64,000 nucleotides of DNA from NCBI RefSeq assembly GCF_025490915.1, contig NZ_JANQBA010000007.1, positions 1 to 64,000 of the forward strand, given 5' to 3'. Below the pieces are notes generated by a model. It did no database searches and had not been told where the DNA came from. It saw nothing but the letters and a program-made list of their open reading frames with translations. How positions within the stretch are numbered: position 1 is the first letter of the stretch; each line of letters starts with the position of its first letter. Below are positions 15,727-23,362 of the stretch, piece after piece. This DNA comes from Lacticaseibacillus parakribbianus (GTDB lineage: Bacteria > Bacillota > Bacilli > Lactobacillales > Lactobacillaceae). The position numbers and the translations under genes are program-made.

Positions 15727-16688
15727 AAACCAACCGTAGCGGGACAACGACCGACCCGGCAGTGACGACCGCGACGCGCGGGACGGCGGCCGACCCGGCA
15801 AGCGAGGCCGCGAACGCCAGTGTCAGCGCCGGCGCGGCCGCTGATGCGAACACCGATGCCGGTCGCGGTGCGGCCGCCAGTGCAGCCGCCAATGCCGGTC
15901 GCGGCGCAGCCGCCGGTCAGGGCGTGACCCCCGGCGCCGAACCCGGCGGCTGGCGCCGGGCCGGTCAGTCCCTCGGGGCGCTGCTCGGGCTGCACGTGCT
16001 GTGGCTGATCGCGGCCTGGCTGGTCAACAAGCCGGTGCTGCCAAGCCCCATCACCGTTTACGCCGTCCTGCCGCAGCTGGCGAGCCATCAGATCGGCTGG
16101 CACCTGTATTTTTCGCTGTACCGGCTGGGCTGGAGCCTGGGCTGGGCGGCGCTGATCGGGGTGCCGCTGGGCATCGCCATCGTGCGGCTGCCGCGGCTCG
16201 GCGCCTGGCTCGATCCGGTTGTGTACATGACCTACCCGCTGCCCAAGATCGCGCTGTTGCCGGTGGTGATGCTACTGGCCGGCCTGGGCGACTCGGCCAA
16301 AATCATCATGATCGCGCTGATCACGGTGTTTCAGATCATCATCTCGGTGCGAGACGCGGTGCGGCAAGTGCCGGACAGCCTGTACAAGCAGCTGCGGGTG
16401 GCCGGCGCGACGCGGCTTGAGCTGTTTTGGTTTGCGACCTGGCCGGCATCGCTTGCCGGGGTGCTCTCTGCCCTGCGCATCGCGCTGGGCACCGCAATCG
16501 CCACGCTGTTTTTCACCGAGGTTTACGGGACGAACTACGGGCTGGGCTACTTCATCATGGACGAGTGGAACCGCCTGGATTACCCGCTGATGTACGCCGG
16601 GATCGTGGTGCTGGCGGCGGTGGCCTTCGCGCTGTTCGCTGTCCTCAACGCGGTGGAGCGGCACGTGCTGCGGTGGCAACGCGGCTGA
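15714..16688 (+). CDS. ABC transporter permease, SsuC/TauC-like, with low-complexity N-terminus
   Basis: The 324-residue protein has a normal binding-protein-dependent permease domain from about residue 82 on, with six membrane segments and the EAA-type loop (DAVRQVPDSLYKQLRVAGATRLELFWFATWPASLAGVLSALRIALG). Residues 1-81 are unusual: a hydrophilic run made almost only of Ala, Thr, Gly, Asp and Arg, not found in this family. I start at 15714, where AGGAGG lies 10 bases upstream inside the ATPase gene; an internal start nearer the first membrane segment cannot be excluded. It completes the menA-linked importer. Confidence 0.88.
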   Translation: MAGLKTNRSGTTTDPAVTTATRGTAADPASEAANASVSAGAAADANTDAGRGAAASAAANAGRGAAAGQGVTPGAEPGGWRRAGQSLGALLGLHVLWLIAAWLVNKPVLPSPITVYAVLPQLASHQIGWHLYFSLYRLGWSLGWAALIGVPLGIAIVRLPRLGAWLDPVVYMTYPLPKIALLPVVMLLAGLGDSAKIIMIALITVFQIIISVRDAVRQVPDSLYKQLRVAGATRLELFWFATWPASLAGVLSALRIALGTAIATLFFTEVYGTNYGLGYFIMDEWNRLDYPLMYAGIVVLAAVAFALFAVLNAVERHVLRWQRG

Positions 16689-16717
16689 TTATCATAACAT
16701 AAAGCGCATTCATCGCC

Positions 16718-16746
16718 TTAACAAAAACTAATTCACGAGTTACACT
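16718..16746 (+). promoter_or_regulatory. Promoter of the WxL gene
   Basis: TTAACA (16718-16723), 17-base spacer, TACACT (16741-16746), 42 bases before the WxL start codon. A small hairpin GGCAG-GACTA-CTGCC follows in the leader. Confidence 0.7.
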
Positions 16747-16788
16747 AATCCATGAAGGCAGGACTACTGCCCGAATGGAGGCATTGTC

Positions 16789-17367
16789 ATGAAAAATATT
16801 AAGTTCTTGATTTGCGGTGTAATTCTCGCCGCCGGACTGCTGACGCTTCCAACGACCGTCCACGCGGCGGACCAAACGCAGAATTCCAACGTTAACATCG
16901 ACATCACCGGCAACAAGGACGGGGCCTTGACCCTGGACCAGGTGCCAGACCTCGACTTCACCGGCACGGCCGACAAGCTGAACGAGCGGCTGAACGGCAC
17001 GGCCACGCAGCCGGTCAAGGTCTCCGACACCCGCGGCACCGGCGCCGGCTGGCAACTGGCGGCGACGCTCGGTGCAGTCACCAAGCCAAGCGGTGTCACG
17101 CTTGACCTGCAGTTCAACTCCAACACGGTGACCGGTGACACCAGCGTCTCCGGCGGGACCGCTGCGGTCGGCAGCGCCGTCGGGATGCCGACCGGCACCG
17201 CGTCGCAGCTGATTGTGGCCGCCCCTGGCACCGGCATGGGGACCACCCAGCTGGACTTCAACAACCTGACGCTCGGGGTCACCAACCTACCAGCGACGGC
17301 CGGGACCTACAGCGCCCCGATTACCTGGACGCTCAGTGACACGCAGACCTCAAGCTCAGCCAATTAG
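16789..17367 (+). CDS. WxL-domain surface protein
   Basis: A 192-residue exported cell-surface protein: signal peptide to about residue 27 (cleavage at HAA/DQ), then a Ser/Thr-rich WxL domain. The two conserved WxL motifs are visible as GWQL (in GTGAGWQLAAT, about residue 84) and WTL (in APITWTLSDT, near the C-terminus). WxL domains attach non-covalently to peptidoglycan and usually work with a DUF916 partner, which is encoded next. GGAGG lies before ATG. A terminator in the gap suggests that this gene is transcribed more than its partner. Confidence 0.93.
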   Translation: MKNIKFLICGVILAAGLLTLPTTVHAADQTQNSNVNIDITGNKDGALTLDQVPDLDFTGTADKLNERLNGTATQPVKVSDTRGTGAGWQLAATLGAVTKPSGVTLDLQFNSNTVTGDTSVSGGTAAVGSAVGMPTGTASQLIVAAPGTGMGTTQLDFNNLTLGVTNLPATAGTYSAPITWTLSDTQTSSSAN

Positions 17368-17375
17368 TTTTCGGT

Positions 17376-17400
17376 AAAAAGGCCCTGGTGGCCTTTTTAT
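17376..17400 (+). terminator. Terminator/attenuator between WxL and DUF916 genes
   Basis: AAAAAGGCC-CTGGT-GGCCTTTTT followed by more T-rich sequence. It lies 8 bases after the WxL stop and 22 before the next start, so it probably lets only part of transcription through. Confidence 0.9.
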
Positions 17401-17421
17401 TTTTCAACAAAGGAGACGCCC

Positions 17422-18423
17422 ATGAAGCACCTGCTTATGATTGCCACCGTTCTACTCGGCACCGCGCTGCTGGCGCCGGTCCAACCCACCCACGCGCTGG
17501 TCAACGACTTCAGCGCCAAGGCGGTGTTGCCGGCCGACAACGCCGCCGGCAAGTCCTACCTGGCGCTGACCCTGACCCCGAGTCGCACCCGCACCCTCAC
17601 CGTGGCGGTCACCAACACCGCCACCACCGCCCAGCGGCTGCAGGTGGCCGCGGCCAACGCCGTCACCAACCCCACCGGCATGATCACCTACGATCAAGGC
17701 GCCGCACAGACGGCGCCCAGCCACCTCAGCTTCACCCAGATGCTCGGCACCGACCGCACCAAAACCGTGCGGGTGGGACCCGGTGCGACCCGCCGCGTCA
17801 GCTTCACGCTGACCGTCCCCCGGCGCCGCTTCGCCGGGCTGGTGCTCGGCGCCTTCAACGTCACCTCCCGCACCGCGGCGGCGAAGGCCAAGCACCAGGC
17901 GGGGTTCGCCAACCTCGCCAATTACGTCATCGGCGTGTCGCTGCAGGAAGCCGCCAAAATGCCGGCCCCGCGACTTTCACTGAACCGCGTTCGCTACCGC
18001 GACAGCGGCTCACCGGCGCTGGCGCTGACCTTCACCAACGCCGAGCCAGTGATCATCGGCAACGTCACGATGCGGCTGCGGCTCACGTCGGTCGGCAAGC
18101 GTCCCACCACGGTGCGGCGCCGCCAGCTGGCCTTCGCCCCCAGCAACCGTTTCACCCTGAAGCAGCCGCTGGCCACCGCGGGGCTGGCGGCCGGCCGCTA
18201 CCGCCTGGTCGCCACCGTCGTTGGCGACAACGGCCGCTGGCGCTTCACCCGCGGCTTCACCGTGTCGGCCAAGGCCGGCCGCCAAGCGACCGTCAAGCGC
18301 GTTCGCGCGGCCTGGCGCGGCCACTGGCAGACCTACCTGATGCGCCTGGTCGACCTGCTGGCCGTGCTGATTGTCGCCGGTTACCTGCTGCGCAAGCTGC
18401 TGAAGTGGCGGCGCAAGCACTGA
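17422..18423 (+). CDS. WxL-interacting protein (DUF916/DUF3324 type)
   Basis: A 333-residue membrane-anchored surface protein. The signal peptide ends near THA (residue 28); residues about 30-150 match the DUF916 (WxLIP peptidoglycan-binding) pattern, including TVAVTNTATTAQRLQV and MITYDQGAAQTAPSHLSF; the next part is DUF3324-like (FAGLVLGAFNV); one membrane helix lies at about 303-323 (LMRLVDLLAVLIVAGYLL), followed by a basic tail KLLKWRRKH. Such proteins display WxL partners on the cell wall and membrane. It pairs with the WxL gene 54 bases upstream. Confidence 0.93.
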   Translation: MKHLLMIATVLLGTALLAPVQPTHALVNDFSAKAVLPADNAAGKSYLALTLTPSRTRTLTVAVTNTATTAQRLQVAAANAVTNPTGMITYDQGAAQTAPSHLSFTQMLGTDRTKTVRVGPGATRRVSFTLTVPRRRFAGLVLGAFNVTSRTAAAKAKHQAGFANLANYVIGVSLQEAAKMPAPRLSLNRVRYRDSGSPALALTFTNAEPVIIGNVTMRLRLTSVGKRPTTVRRRQLAFAPSNRFTLKQPLATAGLAAGRYRLVATVVGDNGRWRFTRGFTVSAKAGRQATVKRVRAAWRGHWQTYLMRLVDLLAVLIVAGYLLRKLLKWRRKH

Positions 18424-18517
18424 ATCGGGACGGGAAACGACCCGCAAGTACCTCGACGCTCGGTTGTCCAGATCCGCATCACCGCTAGAATTCGAGTGAC
18501 CTTAAACCACTCACACT

Positions 18518-18560
18518 CAAAATTGCCAGCTTCCAAATGACCTGGAAACTGGCGATTTTG
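18518..18560. terminator. Bidirectional terminator between convergent genes
   Basis: Long stem CAAAAT-T-GCCAG-C-TTCCA / TGGAA-A-CTGGC-G-ATTTTG with a short loop. A/T-rich closing bases allow termination in both directions, between the DUF916 gene (+) and the toxin gene (-). Confidence 0.75.
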
Positions 18561-18562
18561 CG

Positions 18563-18883
18563 TCACCACGTCAACATGGCTTCAATCGCCGCCGCAACAT
18601 CCTGATGATTATCCAACACGCGCAACACCCGAATCTGCGTCTCGTCTATCGCCAGCAGGAACGTGTTTCGCTGAGTGCGGTAGAAGTATCCCGGAACCGC
18701 AACGGAAAGTTTCAGCCCCGAGAACGGTCGCGCTAGGCCGGGAAATTGGGCCAATTTGTTCAAGGACTGCACGAGTTCGTCAATCACGCGTCTTCTGACT
18801 TGGCGGCCAAATCGCCGATCAAGTGCTTGCTGGAGCGCCAGCAAATCTTGTTCAGCGCCAGCCGCGATTGTTAAGGCCATCAT
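18563..18883 (-). CDS. RelE/ParE-superfamily toxin
   Basis: A basic 106-residue toxin-like protein: AEQDLLALQQALDRRFG at the start, RPFSGLKLSVAVPGYFYRT in the middle and TFLLAIDETQIRVLRVLDNHQDVAAAI at the end, which is the plasmid-stabilisation ParE/RelE arrangement (RVLRVLDNHQDV corresponds to the conserved I-x-R-V-x-H-x-R-x-D region). Family members cleave ribosome-bound mRNA or poison gyrase; which applies cannot be told. Its ATG overlaps the stop of the upstream antitoxin by one base, so translation is coupled. Confidence 0.88.
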   Translation of the reverse strand: MMALTIAAGAEQDLLALQQALDRRFGRQVRRRVIDELVQSLNKLAQFPGLARPFSGLKLSVAVPGYFYRTQRNTFLLAIDETQIRVLRVLDNHQDVAAAIEAMLTW

Positions 18884-19140
18884 CACTTGGCCTGCAACTC
18901 TGCGATGAAATCGGCAAGCGGTCGCGTCGGCTCCTGAAGTGCTTGGGTCATCATTCGGTTCAACTCAGCCCCCAGCGCCTGGCGCATTAAGCGCTGATAC
19001 TCGGAGAGATCCATCACCACGTACTTACCGTAGCCATTCTTGGTCAACGTGATGGCATGGTCAGGCGTCACGTCGGCCAGCAACTCATTGTAGCGCCGCA
19101 ACTCCGATACCGGTCGAATATCTTGATCTGCAGCCTGCAA
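18883..19140 (-). CDS. Phd/YefM-family antitoxin
   Basis: An 85-residue antitoxin: IRPVSELRRYNELLADV near the N-terminus, then ITLTKNGYGKYVVMDLSEYQRL, the standard Phd/YefM DNA-binding fold, then a C-terminal helical tail that would bind the toxin. I place the start at TTG 19140 because AAGGGGGTGA lies immediately upstream and no ATG fits; a longer frame upstream lacks a ribosome site. It is the first gene of the pair and presumably autorepresses it. Confidence 0.87.
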   Translation of the reverse strand: MQAADQDIRPVSELRRYNELLADVTPDHAITLTKNGYGKYVVMDLSEYQRLMRQALGAELNRMMTQALQEPTRPLADFIAELQAK

Positions 19141-19213
19141 GAAATCACCCCCTTTTCGAGAAAAGATATCATGTCTGCCGCAAATTTGCAACAAATAAGC
19201 AGCGTGATGTCAC

Positions 19214-19237
19214 GAAAAAAGGGCCGTCGCCCTTTTT
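19214..19237 (-). terminator. Terminator of the zinc-ribbon membrane protein gene
   Basis: AAAAAGGGCGACGGCCCTTTTTT on the minus strand: GC stem with a short loop and a six-T tail, starting 5 bases after the stop. The reverse direction also has a five-T tail. Confidence 0.85.
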
Positions 19238-19241
19238 GGTC

Positions 19242-20315
19242 CTAGTCGTGCTTGCCCCGCACGTACAAAAGCAGGCCGCCGACCACGGCGCCGGCCACGG
19301 CAACCACCAGCAACATGGTCTGGGCCAGCGTGATGTTGCCGATCAGGCCGCGCAGCATGTCGGTGTACTTGCTCAGGCTGCCAAGCGCCGAGTTGTTCAG
19401 CCAGTCCGTGCTGGTTTGCGCGGTTTTGAGCAGCTGGCCAACCGAGTAGCTGGTGTTGGGCAGCATCGTGTGTGACAACTGGAACTTGATGCCGACGTAC
19501 AGCAAAATGCCAACGGCGGCCGCCCCGAGATCGGTGGTGATCAACCCGAGCATCGCCTTCGCGCGGCTTTGCGGCCGGAACCACACCAGCACCCCGACGG
19601 CGGCGACGACGATGGCGATCAGCATCATCAACGTGCCGAGGGCCCCAATGCCGTTGGTGACGCCGCTGAGGCCGAGCGATTCGGTGTTGACCCCGGCGTC
19701 AAAGGCGATGGTGTTCAGCAGGGTGTTGACGCCGGTGACCACGCGGTGCAAGGCGTTGCCGCCGATGAACCACCCGAGCCCGATCAAAACGGTCAAAACC
19801 GCCCCGACGCGGGGGTCTTGCGCCACCGCGCAGAGCTTCACCCACCAGGCCGGCGCGGCCGCCGGCTGGGTGGCACTGGCCGAGGCCGGGGTGGCGGTGA
19901 CCGGAGCGGTCGGCTGGGCCGCGGCCGCTGGCTGCGTTGCGCTGGCTGAGGCGGTCGCGCTGGCCGAGGTTTCGGTTGCCGTGGCCTCGCTGGCCGGGGC
20001 CTCGCTGGCCGGGCCGGTGGCGTTTTCTGCCGCGGTTTCTGCCGCGGTGACCGGGGCCTCGGCCGCGTCTGCCGGTTCTGTCGGCGCCGCGGTGGCCGCC
20101 GCAGCCGTCGCGTCTGGGGCCGCCTGCGCTGCCGGGCTTGCTGGTGCTACCGGTGCCACCGGTGCAGCCTGGGCCGCGCCGCGCGGGGCGTCACGCCCCG
20201 CCGCTTCCGCCGGCGTTTCGGCCACCGGCGCCACTTTGGCGCCGCAGCGGGTGCAGAACTTCGCACCAGGCGTCAGCGGGGCGCCGCAATTCGCACAAAA
20301 TTTAGGGACTGTCAT
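19242..20315 (-). CDS. Zinc-ribbon membrane protein with Ala-rich linker
   Basis: A 357-residue protein in three parts. Residues 5-27 form a zinc ribbon with two CxxC pairs (FCANCG and FCTRCG). Residues about 30-165 are a low-complexity Ala/Pro/Thr/Glu linker. Residues 170-350 hold about four membrane segments (VGAVLTVLIGLGWFIGG, LGTLMMLIAIVVAAVGVLVWF, LGAAAVGILLYVGI, and TMLLVVAVAGAVVGGLLLYV). Zinc-ribbon plus membrane architecture is common in Firmicutes but has no single function. GGAGG lies 7 bases before ATG. It is monocistronic, with its own terminator. Confidence 0.8.
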   Translation of the reverse strand: MTVPKFCANCGAPLTPGAKFCTRCGAKVAPVAETPAEAAGRDAPRGAAQAAPVAPVAPASPAAQAAPDATAAAATAAPTEPADAAEAPVTAAETAAENATGPASEAPASEATATETSASATASASATQPAAAAQPTAPVTATPASASATQPAAAPAWWVKLCAVAQDPRVGAVLTVLIGLGWFIGGNALHRVVTGVNTLLNTIAFDAGVNTESLGLSGVTNGIGALGTLMMLIAIVVAAVGVLVWFRPQSRAKAMLGLITTDLGAAAVGILLYVGIKFQLSHTMLPNTSYSVGQLLKTAQTSTDWLNNSALGSLSKYTDMLRGLIGNITLAQTMLLVVAVAGAVVGGLLLYVRGKHD

Positions 20316-20414
20316 CCTATTACCTCCCGAGGCGCCGCACAGGGACCGGCGGCGATTTAACCGTATCATGCCGCATTTTTCCCGGCACGTCAATGTTTCG
20401 CCCGACCGCCACGC

Positions 20415-20452
20415 CAAAAAGGCAGGCCGCCGCGCTTGCGGGACCTGCCTTC
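20415..20452 (-). terminator. Terminator of the PTS EIIC gene
   Basis: AAGGCAGG / CCTGCCTT stem with an inner GC-rich loop and a TTTTTGG tail on the minus strand, 15 bases after the stop codon. Confidence 0.8.
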
Positions 20453-20466
20453 AACGAAATCTGACA

Positions 20467-21744
20467 CTAAGCCTGCTTGGCCAGCTCCTGCTCCTGCTTG
20501 AGCGCCGTCGCGTCGCCGGCCCGGAAGAACGGGTACCAAAGCGCGGTGTCAAGCACCAGCAGCCCGAGCTGGAACACGCCCAGCTTCCAGCTGCCTTCCA
20601 TTAAGCCGGCGAAGAAAATCGGCAGCGGCATGCCGAGAATCGTCGCGCCGCTTGGGGCCGGCATCACGCCGACCTTGATCAGCAGGTAGCCGATGATCAG
20701 GTTCAGCACCGGCACGAAAATGTACGGAATCGCGTAGATGACGTTGAACACCAGCGGCACCCCGTAGGTCAAAGGCTCGTTGATGCCGAACAGCCCGGCC
20801 GGCAGCGCGAGCTTGCCGAGGGCCCCGTACTGCTCGCTTTTGGCGCGAAAGGCCATCAGGAAGTTGAAGCCAAGCGTCGCGCCGCCACCCCCGATGGAGG
20901 TGCAAAGGATCCACAGCGCCACCGTCACGATGTTGGGCAGCGGCTGGCCGGCATTGAAGGCGGCCAGGTTCTGCAGGTCAAGCGGCAGGAACACGGTCAA
21001 AAGAATCGGCATCACGACCAGCATGCCGTGGATCCCGATGAACCAGAACAGCCGGGCGACGAAGGTGACCAACAGCAGCGCCCAAATCGAGTTGCCGACA
21101 TGGGTCAAAGGCTGCTGAATCAGCGTGTAAACCACGTTGTGAATGGTCTCGAGGCTGGTCAGGGAGAAGACGAAGCGAATCAAAAGCGCGACCAGCAGGA
21201 TGATGGTGGTCGGCACGATGCTGCCGATCGACTTGGCGACCATCGGCGGCACCTGGTCCGGCAGCCGGAAGGTCCAGTTGTGCTTGATCATGTAGGCGTA
21301 GCTGGCGCCAACCGCCAAGCCCAGCAGGATGCCGACGAAGAATCCGGGGGCGCCGAGCCAGTCAAAGGCGATGAACGAGGCCTTTTTCTCCACGTGCAAC
21401 GGGGTGATCATCAGGAATGCGACCAGGGCCACCAGCGTCGGAATAATGGCATCGAGCTTGTCGCGCGTCACGCGGGTGTAGGTGATGGAAAGGCAGGCGA
21501 TGATGGCGATAATATTGGTGGTGAACTGGCCCCCGAGTGCGAGGAATGACTTCAGGCCGGCCGCGACCAGCCAATTTTGATACGCGGTGACGGGGAAGTT
21601 CGCGATCAGAGACAAAATGGCGCCGACGATGATCAGCGGCAAGACGCCGACCAACCCGTTGGTGATCGTTCGCAGCGTCTTGAGGTTGCTCAACTTTTCG
21701 TTGGCCTTCTCGAGCCCCTGGATGAAGCGACTGTTTTCTTTCAC
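20467..21744 (-). CDS. PTS EIIC permease, lactose/cellobiose family
   Basis: A 425-residue sugar permease of the phosphotransferase system: about ten membrane segments, family-typical GGGGATLGFNFLMAFRAKSEQYGALGKLALPAGLFGINEPLTYGVP with the substrate-binding NEP motif, and IVGAILSLIANFP near the start. I start at GTG 21744 because GGAGG lies 8 bases upstream. No EIIA or EIIB gene is visible, so it must borrow subunits encoded elsewhere. It faces the sulfatase-GntR-GH13-ChbG operon across an interval with two shared operator-like repeats, so it probably imports and phosphorylates the sugar that this operon degrades. Confidence 0.9.
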   Translation of the reverse strand: MKENSRFIQGLEKANEKLSNLKTLRTITNGLVGVLPLIIVGAILSLIANFPVTAYQNWLVAAGLKSFLALGGQFTTNIIAIIACLSITYTRVTRDKLDAIIPTLVALVAFLMITPLHVEKKASFIAFDWLGAPGFFVGILLGLAVGASYAYMIKHNWTFRLPDQVPPMVAKSIGSIVPTTIILLVALLIRFVFSLTSLETIHNVVYTLIQQPLTHVGNSIWALLLVTFVARLFWFIGIHGMLVVMPILLTVFLPLDLQNLAAFNAGQPLPNIVTVALWILCTSIGGGGATLGFNFLMAFRAKSEQYGALGKLALPAGLFGINEPLTYGVPLVFNVIYAIPYIFVPVLNLIIGYLLIKVGVMPAPSGATILGMPLPIFFAGLMEGSWKLGVFQLGLLVLDTALWYPFFRAGDATALKQEQELAKQA

Positions 21745-21773
21745 TTTGTTGTCCTCCAAGATTGAGTTTGTAA

Positions 21774-21864
21774 CCTGTACGTACAACATCGTAAATCTAA
21801 CACGGAGGTTCCCAGCTGTCAACGCTTACACCCAAAATAATTTTAGAGTTGCCTGTTCGTACAA
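21774..21864. promoter_or_regulatory. Divergent control region: two GntR-type operators, promoter and cre
   Basis: Two copies of CCTGTWCGTACAA (21774-21786 and 21852-21864; palindromic core GTACGTAC or GTTCGTAC) lie 78 bases apart. Between them is a minus-strand promoter TTGACA (21822-21817), 17 bases, TAGATT (21799-21794), whose -35 is embedded in a cre site TGTAAGCGTTGACA (21830-21817). The first operator sits at the transcription start of the EIIC gene. The regulator is probably the GntR/UTRA protein at 23363, with CcpA acting on the cre. Confidence 0.8.
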
Positions 21865-21952
21865 GTTGCGGTAACCTTGACGATGGAACGGCGACCTGTC
21901 GGCTTTGCGGCCGCCATTTAGCCACAGGTTAACACGATTGCGAGGTCAGTTT

Positions 21953-23353
21953 ATGAAACCAAATATTGTGATGATTATCTCCCACGACTCCGGGCAGCTG
22001 TTCGAACCTTACGGCTACGGCGTCGCCACCCCGGCGTTGGACAAGCTCGCTGACGAAGGGGTCTTGTTCGATCAGTACTTCGCCACGGCGCCGCAGTGCA
22101 GCCCCAGCCGCAGCAGCATCCTGACCGGCTGCTACCCACACACCAACGGCCTGATGGGGCTGGCTCACCTGGGCTTTGCCATCGCCAGCCGCTTCACGAC
22201 GCTGCCCAAGGCGCTGCACGACTGTGGCTACACCAGCACCCTGATCGGCCTCAGCCACGAAACCATCGGCACCCCGCCGCCGGTCGCAGACCGCGTGTTC
22301 ACCTCCGGCACCGCACTGGGCTACGACCAGTACATCCCCACGCCGGGGGACCGCACCCCGGACGTCGTCGCCGCGGCGGCCGATTTTTTGGCCAAGCAGT
22401 CGCTGGCCCAGCCCTTTTACCTCAACCTCGGGTTGTTTGAGACCCACCTGCCCTACGACGAGTACGCGGCCAAGGGCGACGACCCCAGCGGCGTTCAGGT
22501 GCCGCTCGGGCTGCCGGACGACGCGGTGGTGCGAACGGAGGTGTCGCATTACACCGGCGCCGCGCATGTGCTGGACGAAGGCGTCGGCGCCGTCTACGAC
22601 TTGCTGCAACAGCACGGGCTGCTTGAGAACACCATCGTGATTTTCACCAACGACCACGGGGCCCCGTTCCCCGGCCACAAGGGGACCTTGCGCCGCACCG
22701 GGCTGGCGACGTCCTTGATCGTGCGGCTGCCGCAGCGGCCGGACCTGGCCGGCAAGCGCGAACACGCGCTGTTGAGCAACACCGACCTGTTGCCGACGCT
22801 GCTGGAGCTGGTCCAAGCCCCCGCCGTACCCGGCATCGCCGGCCGCAGCTTTGCGGCCAGCTTCGCTAGCGCCGCGGCGGCACCGGACGGCCACGACTAT
22901 GTGTTTGGCGAACTGACCTGGCACGACGCCTACCACCCGATGCGCAGCATTCGCTCCAAGGACTACAGCTTCGTCAAAAACTTCGCAGACGGGCCGGCGA
23001 CCTACATGCCCGTCGACATCCACCTGACCGGCCCCGGTGCCGAGATGCGCGACCAATTCTACGTCCCTAACGCCCCCGAGGAGCTGTACGACCTGGCCAC
23101 CGACCCGCTCGAGCAGCACAACCTAGTCGCCAACCCGGCCTACGCCAAGGTCTACCACGACCTTCGCCACCGGCTGCACCAGTGGCTGCTTGAGACCGAC
23201 GACCCGATTTTGACCCGCACCGTCGCTGGCACCCCGTCCAAGCGCTGGGCCAACGAGATCGCGGCCGGTCGCGCCTACCAGTCGCGCGAGGCCTACGCCT
23301 CGGCGCATCACGTCGCGGTCGCACCCTTCACCACCGACTGGGGCAACGATTAG
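21953..23353 (+). CDS. Cys-type sulfatase, heparan N-sulfatase-like
   Basis: A 466-residue cytoplasmic (no signal peptide) sulfatase of the alkaline-phosphatase superfamily. The signature CSPSR at residues 49-53 holds Cys49, which must be oxidised to formylglycine to be active; metal-ligand motifs include SHDS near residue 10 and FTNDHGAPFPGHKG around 240. The start at 21953 has GAGGT 6 bases upstream. It is followed after 9 bases by a GntR regulator and then GH13 and ChbG genes. No sulfatase-maturing enzyme is in the window. The substrate may be a sulfated sugar entering through the divergent PTS permease; some members of this fold act on other esters. Confidence 0.85.
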   Translation: MKPNIVMIISHDSGQLFEPYGYGVATPALDKLADEGVLFDQYFATAPQCSPSRSSILTGCYPHTNGLMGLAHLGFAIASRFTTLPKALHDCGYTSTLIGLSHETIGTPPPVADRVFTSGTALGYDQYIPTPGDRTPDVVAAAADFLAKQSLAQPFYLNLGLFETHLPYDEYAAKGDDPSGVQVPLGLPDDAVVRTEVSHYTGAAHVLDEGVGAVYDLLQQHGLLENTIVIFTNDHGAPFPGHKGTLRRTGLATSLIVRLPQRPDLAGKREHALLSNTDLLPTLLELVQAPAVPGIAGRSFAASFASAAAAPDGHDYVFGELTWHDAYHPMRSIRSKDYSFVKNFADGPATYMPVDIHLTGPGAEMRDQFYVPNAPEELYDLATDPLEQHNLVANPAYAKVYHDLRHRLHQWLLETDDPILTRTVAGTPSKRWANEIAAGRAYQSREAYASAHHVAVAPFTTDWGND

Positions 23354-23362
23354 GAGGCTATC

